A stretch of DNA of 64,000 nt from Pseudomonas fluorescens. GTDB taxonomy: Bacteria; Pseudomonadota; Gammaproteobacteria; Pseudomonadales; Pseudomonadaceae. Location of the stretch: positions 1 to 64,000 of the forward strand of contig NZ_VCNJ01000010.1 of the NCBI RefSeq assembly GCF_005938625.1, written 5' to 3'. Numbering within the stretch: the first letter of the stretch is position 1; each line of letters starts with the position of its first letter. The translations under genes and the position numbers were made by a program. The notes under the pieces are model-generated. The model did not search any database. It was not told the origin of the DNA and saw nothing but the letters and a program-made list of their open reading frames with translations. Below, one piece after another: positions 60,508 through 64,000 of this stretch.

Positions 60508-60876
60508 TCAGGCCGACAATCCGGCTTCTTGCAGGTATTGGCTGCGGTTGACGAACGTCTCGCGGGGCATTTCCACAACCTCCATCGACAGCGACTCGAC
60601 GTCCGGCAGCAAAGCGACCAGCGCCGCCACGGTCGCCGAGGCCAGACGCCGGCGCTGTTCAGCACTGCGCCTGGACAACACCGACAGGACGACGTGGACA
60701 AAATCGTCCGCGCCCGCGCCGCAGCGGTAATGCGTGAACGTATTGAGGCGCACCTTGATGTCCCCGGCCTTGAACAGGCCGAAGGCATCGAGGGCGTCAT
60801 GCACGGCAGCGAGCAGGGTTTGCTCGCCGACACGCTGGGCCAGGGTTTGCGGGCAATCGATAAGACAATGCGGCAT
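60508..60876 (-). CDS. 5-carboxymethyl-2-hydroxymuconate isomerase family protein
   Basis: A 122-residue tautomerase-fold protein starting M-P-H-C-L-I-D-C, which gives the catalytic Pro at position 2 (exposed after Met removal). Length and body (LKAGDIKVRLNTFTHYRCGA-like FKAGDIKVRLNTFTHYRCG) match HpaF/CHMI. The ATG at 60876 has AAGGAG six bases upstream and exposes the Pro, so it is preferred over a start nine codons upstream. No other hydroxyphenylacetate genes are present, so the role may differ. Confidence 0.85.
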   Translation of the reverse strand: MPHCLIDCPQTLAQRVGEQTLLAAVHDALDAFGLFKAGDIKVRLNTFTHYRCGAGADDFVHVVLSVLSRRSAEQRRRLASATVAALVALLPDVESLSMEVVEMPRETFVNRSQYLQEAGLSA

Positions 60877-60899
60877 GTCGCGCTCCTTGATGGATCGGT

Positions 60900-61676
60900 T
60901 CAACCAGCGAGCTGGCGCACCGACTCCTGGCTGAAATCACGACTGGCCTGCACCAGCATCCGCGTGTAGGCGTGGCTTGCCAGATCCTGGCTGAGCGCCT
61001 GACTGTCGAGCAGCTCGACGATCTTGCCCTGCTGCATCACCGCCACCCGATCACACAGGTGCGTGACCACACCGAGATCGTGAGTGACCATCAGGTAGGT
61101 GAGTTTCTCGCGACGGCGCAAATCCGCCAGCAGATTAAGAATCTCCGCCTGCACCGAGACATCCAGCGCCGAGGTCGGCTCATCGAGCAGCAACACGCGT
61201 GGCTCGAGAATCAGCGCACGGGCAATCGCCACGCGCTGGCGCTGGCCACCGGACAACTGATGCGGATAGCGAAAACGGTAACTGTCGTTCAAGCCGACCT
61301 TGAGCAGGATCTCGTTGATCCGGTCGTCCTTGTCGCGCACGCCGTGAATAATCAGCGGCTCACGCAGGGCGGTGTCGACGGTGTGGCGCGGATGCAGCGA
61401 GCCGTAAGGGTCCTGAAACACCATCTGCACTTGACGGAAATGCTCCTTGGGAATCTTGTGCTGCAGCGGCGCGCCGGCAATGCTCAACTCGCCCGTCCAG
61501 TGCCGGTACTGCCCGGCCAGGCAGCGCAATACCGTGGTTTTGCCGGAGCCGGACTCCCCCACCAGGCCGAAGGATTCGCCGTCGGCGACACTGAGGCTGA
61601 CGTCGTGCAGCACCTGATTGAGGGCCGGGCCGGCGCCGAAACTCAGGTTCAGCGCGTGTGCTTGGATCATGGACAT
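60900..61676 (-). CDS. peptide/nickel-type ABC transporter ATPase (DppF/OppF-like)
   Basis: A 258-residue ATPase: Walker A VGESGSGKTTVLRCLAG, signature LSGGQRQRVAIARAL, Walker B VLLLDEPTSALD, H-loop MVTHDLGVVTHLCD. The pattern DPYGSLHPRHTV marks the second ATPase of oligopeptide importers. It lies ten bases after the first ATPase gene. Start ATG 61676 is preceded, a little further up, by the preceding gene's stop. Confidence 0.92.
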   Translation of the reverse strand: MSMIQAHALNLSFGAGPALNQVLHDVSLSVADGESFGLVGESGSGKTTVLRCLAGQYRHWTGELSIAGAPLQHKIPKEHFRQVQMVFQDPYGSLHPRHTVDTALREPLIIHGVRDKDDRINEILLKVGLNDSYRFRYPHQLSGGQRQRVAIARALILEPRVLLLDEPTSALDVSVQAEILNLLADLRRREKLTYLMVTHDLGVVTHLCDRVAVMQQGKIVELLDSQALSQDLASHAYTRMLVQASRDFSQESVRQLAG

Positions 61677-61686
61677 GGTCGATTCC

Positions 61687-62526
61687 TCAGCAAGTCAGCC
61701 ACAGTGGATCGCGTTGCAACACCGGCAACCGTTCGCGACGGTTGTCCATGCTCGGCAACGCCGCCATCAGGCCTCGGGTATAGGGATGTTGTGCATGTTG
61801 CAGGTCACCGGCGGCGAGCGATTCGACCACCCTGCCGGCGTACATCACCAACACGCGGTCGCAGTAATTGCGCACAAGATTGAGGTCGTGGCTGACAAAA
61901 ATCAGGCCCATTTCCTGCTGTTCGACCAGCTCTTCCAGCACGTTGAGCACTTGCTGGCGAACCGAAACATCGAGGGCCGAGGTCGGCTCATCGGCGATGA
62001 TCACCTGTGGACGAGTGATGACCATCATCGCGATCATGATGCGCTGGCCCATACCACCGGAAACCTCATGCGGGTACAGGTTGTAGACCCGTTGCGGATC
62101 ACGGATATGGACCTTTTCGAGCATTTCCAGCACCCGCTCGCGGGCCTCGCTGCGGCTGGCCTTGTGGTGCGCCAGATACGCCTCGGCAATCTGATCGCCA
62201 ACCTTGACCACCGGGTTCAGCGAGTATTTCGGGTCCTGCATGATCATCGAAATGCGCTGACCACGAATCTTCTGCATGACCTTTTCGCCGGCTGACAGCA
62301 GATCGACTTCACCGAACTGCATGGCCTTGGCGGTGATCCGCGCACTGGCTGGGTGCAGCTTCAGCAGGCTGCGACCCACCGTCGATTTGCCCGAGCCCGA
62401 CTCACCGACGATGGCGAGTTTTTCCCGCCCGAGGGTGAAGGACACGTCGCGCACTGCATGGGTTTCTTTCTGAGCATTGACGAAGCGCACATTGAGCCCT
62501 TCGACGTTCAATTTGATTGCAGACAT
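61687..62526 (-). CDS. peptide/nickel-type ABC transporter ATPase (DppD/OppD-like)
   Basis: A 279-residue ATPase: Walker A VGESGSGKSTVGRSLL, VSGGMGQRIMIAMMV signature, IIADEPTSALD Walker B and FVSHDLNLVRNYCD H-loop. It lacks the C-terminal 4Fe-4S-type Cys set seen in longer DppD proteins, and ends at LPVLQRDPLWLTC. It pairs with the next ATPase and the permease upstream. Confidence 0.92.
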   Translation of the reverse strand: MSAIKLNVEGLNVRFVNAQKETHAVRDVSFTLGREKLAIVGESGSGKSTVGRSLLKLHPASARITAKAMQFGEVDLLSAGEKVMQKIRGQRISMIMQDPKYSLNPVVKVGDQIAEAYLAHHKASRSEARERVLEMLEKVHIRDPQRVYNLYPHEVSGGMGQRIMIAMMVITRPQVIIADEPTSALDVSVRQQVLNVLEELVEQQEMGLIFVSHDLNLVRNYCDRVLVMYAGRVVESLAAGDLQHAQHPYTRGLMAALPSMDNRRERLPVLQRDPLWLTC

Positions 62527-62537
62527 ACAGCCTCCGA

Positions 62538-63461
62538 TTACTCGCTGCGCGGATCAAGAATGTCCCGCAGGCCGTCGCCCAACAGGTTGAAAGCCAGGCT
62601 GACCAACATGATTGCAGCCCCCGGAACAGCCACCAGCCACCAGCACTCGAGCATGTAGCGGCGCCCGGTGGAAATCATCGCGCCCCACTCCGGCGACGGC
62701 GCCTGCGCACCGAGACCGAGAAAGCCCAGTGCCGCTGCGGTGAGGATGATCCCGGCCATGTTCATGGTCAGGCGGATGATCACCGACGACATGCACATCG
62801 GCACAATGTGCCGCAGGATGATTCGCGTGGACGAAGCCCCTTGCAGCTCGACCGCCACGACGAAATCAGCCTTGCGCAACGACAGGGTTTCGGCCCGCGC
62901 CAATCGCGCAATCGGCGGCCACGACGTCAGCGCAATCGCTACCACCGCGTGTTCCAGGCCCGGACCGAGCGCAGCGATGAACGCCAGCGCCAGCACCAGA
63001 CTGGGGAAGGAAATGAAGATGTCGGTCAGGCGCATGAACACCGTGTCGACAACACCGCCGTAGTAGCCGGAGACGGTGCCGATAAACAGCCCGATCGGGC
63101 CGACGATCACGGTCACCAGGGTGATGATGTACAGCGTGATGCGCGAGCCGTAGACCAGCCGACTGAAGATATCCCGGCCGTATTCATCGGTGCCGAACCA
63201 GTGCGCGGCGCCCGGCGCCTGCAGGGCATTGGCGAGGTTTTGCGCCACCGGGTCATGGGTGGCGATCCACGGCGCAAACAGCGCCACCACCACCAGCACC
63301 AGAGCGACCAGCAATCCGGCCAAAGTCATCGGGTTGCGCAACAAGTGCCGCAAGACTTTCAGGGCACTTTTGCAGAAGGCGTCGAAGCTGGATCCGGGGG
63401 TACGATCCAACCGCCGCTTGGCGCTCGAATCAGTAGAAGACATGTTGGCAATCATGGGCAT
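62538..63461 (-). CDS. peptide-type ABC transporter permease (DppC/OppC-like)
   Basis: A 307-residue inner-membrane permease with six spans. The OppC N-terminal domain (LRNPMTLAGLLVALVLVVVA) and the EAA-loop region (ELQGASSTRIILRHIVPMCM) are visible, as is GTDEYGRDIFSRLVYGSRIT. The partner DppB-type permease is not in the window and is probably upstream of the binding-protein gene. It lies 56 bases after that gene. Confidence 0.92.
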   Translation of the reverse strand: MPMIANMSSTDSSAKRRLDRTPGSSFDAFCKSALKVLRHLLRNPMTLAGLLVALVLVVVALFAPWIATHDPVAQNLANALQAPGAAHWFGTDEYGRDIFSRLVYGSRITLYIITLVTVIVGPIGLFIGTVSGYYGGVVDTVFMRLTDIFISFPSLVLALAFIAALGPGLEHAVVAIALTSWPPIARLARAETLSLRKADFVVAVELQGASSTRIILRHIVPMCMSSVIIRLTMNMAGIILTAAALGFLGLGAQAPSPEWGAMISTGRRYMLECWWLVAVPGAAIMLVSLAFNLLGDGLRDILDPRSE

Positions 63462-63517
63462 GTTCTCGGATTGAATTGAGGATCACCCGGCGCGTACGCC
63501 GACGCACCGGGCAGCGT

Positions 63518-64000
63518 TCAGCGTTGTTTGTAGACACCCAGATAACGCGTCGCCTCGGCATCATCACCGGCAAAACCCTTGACGTCGGCGGCGCTGACCA
63601 CGGTGTCGGTCATCTGCGAAATCATCATGATCGGGCCGACCTGCTCGTCGTAGATTTTCTGTGCCTGGTGGTACAGGTTCAGGCGCTGGCCGGCATCGCG
63701 TTCGACCCCGGCCTGATCAATCAAGCTATTGAGCTGCGGGCTGAAAAACGACGCGCGCCAGCCCTGAAAATTCGGCAGACCGGCGTCATCGCTGTTGTTG
63801 GGGTTGTAGGCAAACGTGCGCAGGCTGAAATACGGGTGCGGATAGCGCTCGGCCCCGCGCGCAACGATGATGTCGAAGTTGCGCGCGCGCATCGCGCCAT
63901 ACACCTGGTTGCCAGTGCCGTTGACAATGCTGGCCTTGATCCCGCCCTCGGCCAGCGTCGCCTGCAGACGCGCGGCGATGTCGATGAAGGGCGGCTCTGA
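63518..64000 (-). CDS. peptide-type ABC transporter substrate-binding protein (partial)
   Basis: The C-terminal 160 residues of a family 5 periplasmic binding protein; the N-terminus lies beyond the window's right edge. Visible features are EPPFIDIAARLQATLAEGG, VYGAMRARNFDIIVARGAE and LYHQAQKIYDEQVGPIMMIS, typical of the DppA/OppA C-terminal lobe. The ligand is not known. Neighbouring GH28 and tautomerase genes hint at plant-derived compounds rather than simple peptides, but that is weak inference. Confidence 0.85.
   Translation of the reverse strand, partial: SEPPFIDIAARLQATLAEGGIKASIVNGTGNQVYGAMRARNFDIIVARGAERYPHPYFSLRTFAYNPNNSDDAGLPNFQGWRASFFSPQLNSLIDQAGVERDAGQRLNLYHQAQKIYDEQVGPIMMISQMTDTVVSAADVKGFAGDDAEATRYLGVYKQR

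Noticed and set aside
60495..60833. N-terminal extension of the GH28 enzyme
   Set aside because: It would run through the tautomerase gene; ATG 60494 has a strong ribosome site and a signal peptide.
1..64000. Prophage, integron or insertion sequence
   Set aside because: No integrase, transposase, terminal repeats or phage structural genes were seen. Only REP-type repeats are present.

Overview
The window comes from a Pseudomonas chromosome, most likely the P. fluorescens/P. putida side of the genus. Four things point there: high GC and typical pseudomonad gene content, many REP/REPIN palindromes of the fluorescent-pseudomonad type (cores GAGCGAGCTTGCTCGC and GCTGGCTTGCCAGC), an MnxG-type giant multicopper oxidase, and a DUF6124-like small gene. 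No prophage, transposase, rRNA, ordinary tRNA or CRISPR array was seen.

Region 1 (582-25517) is the most interesting part. It is one functional block bounded by repeat clusters. Reading leftward from a divergent promoter region at about 23.1 kb, the minus strand carries a lytic transglycosylase, a 1944-residue manganese-oxidase-type multicopper oxidase (mnxG), a beta-propeller protein, two SCO copper chaperones, a cytochrome c/periplasmic-binding-protein fusion and a shortened PpiC-type protein. A second transcription unit follows: receiver-domain protein, GspE ATPase, PilM/N/O/P-like proteins, TPR-secretin lipoprotein, three pseudopilins, then csgE-csgF-csgG. On the plus strand from 23.25 kb lie gspG, gspF and a secreted Gly-rich protein ending in four 12-residue Asp/His repeats. 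Together these look like a type II secretion/type IV pilus hybrid joined to a curli export gate and to a copper-dependent metal oxidase. Sigma54 promoter matches (one perfect) and CCCC-N6-GGGG palindromes precede its transcription units, which suggests shared control by an NtrC-type regulator. In P. putida GB-1, MnxR is known to be such a regulator of Mn oxidation.

Region 2 (25.5-36.4 kb) is ordinary accessory metabolism: a LysR regulator with a divergent secreted esterase; a MscS channel with a cyclic-nucleotide-binding-like domain; an operon of YcaC-type hydrolase, amidohydrolase, ABM-domain membrane protein and DoxX; a frameshifted DUF6124-type gene with a long structured leader; and a LysR/MBL-hydrolase pair.

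Region 3 (36.6-51.4 kb) is rich in regulators: AraC, two convergent winged-helix/NTPase paralogues (one with a REPIN inserted in frame), a GlxA-type regulator, LysR with a divergent MFS transporter, and then pirin, quinone oxidoreductase, alpha/beta hydrolase, ABC exporter and VOC genes.

Region 4 (51.5-58.3 kb) is an RNA-repair locus: rtcA, a nucleotidyltransferase, rtcB, a Y-RNA-like RNA with a permuted tRNA-like module, rsr (Ro60 orthologue) and divergent rtcR. A near-perfect sigma54 promoter precedes rsr. Region 5 (58.4-64.0 kb) has a small secreted protein, a GH28 pectinase-type enzyme, a CHMI-type tautomerase and a peptide-type ABC importer cut by the window edge.
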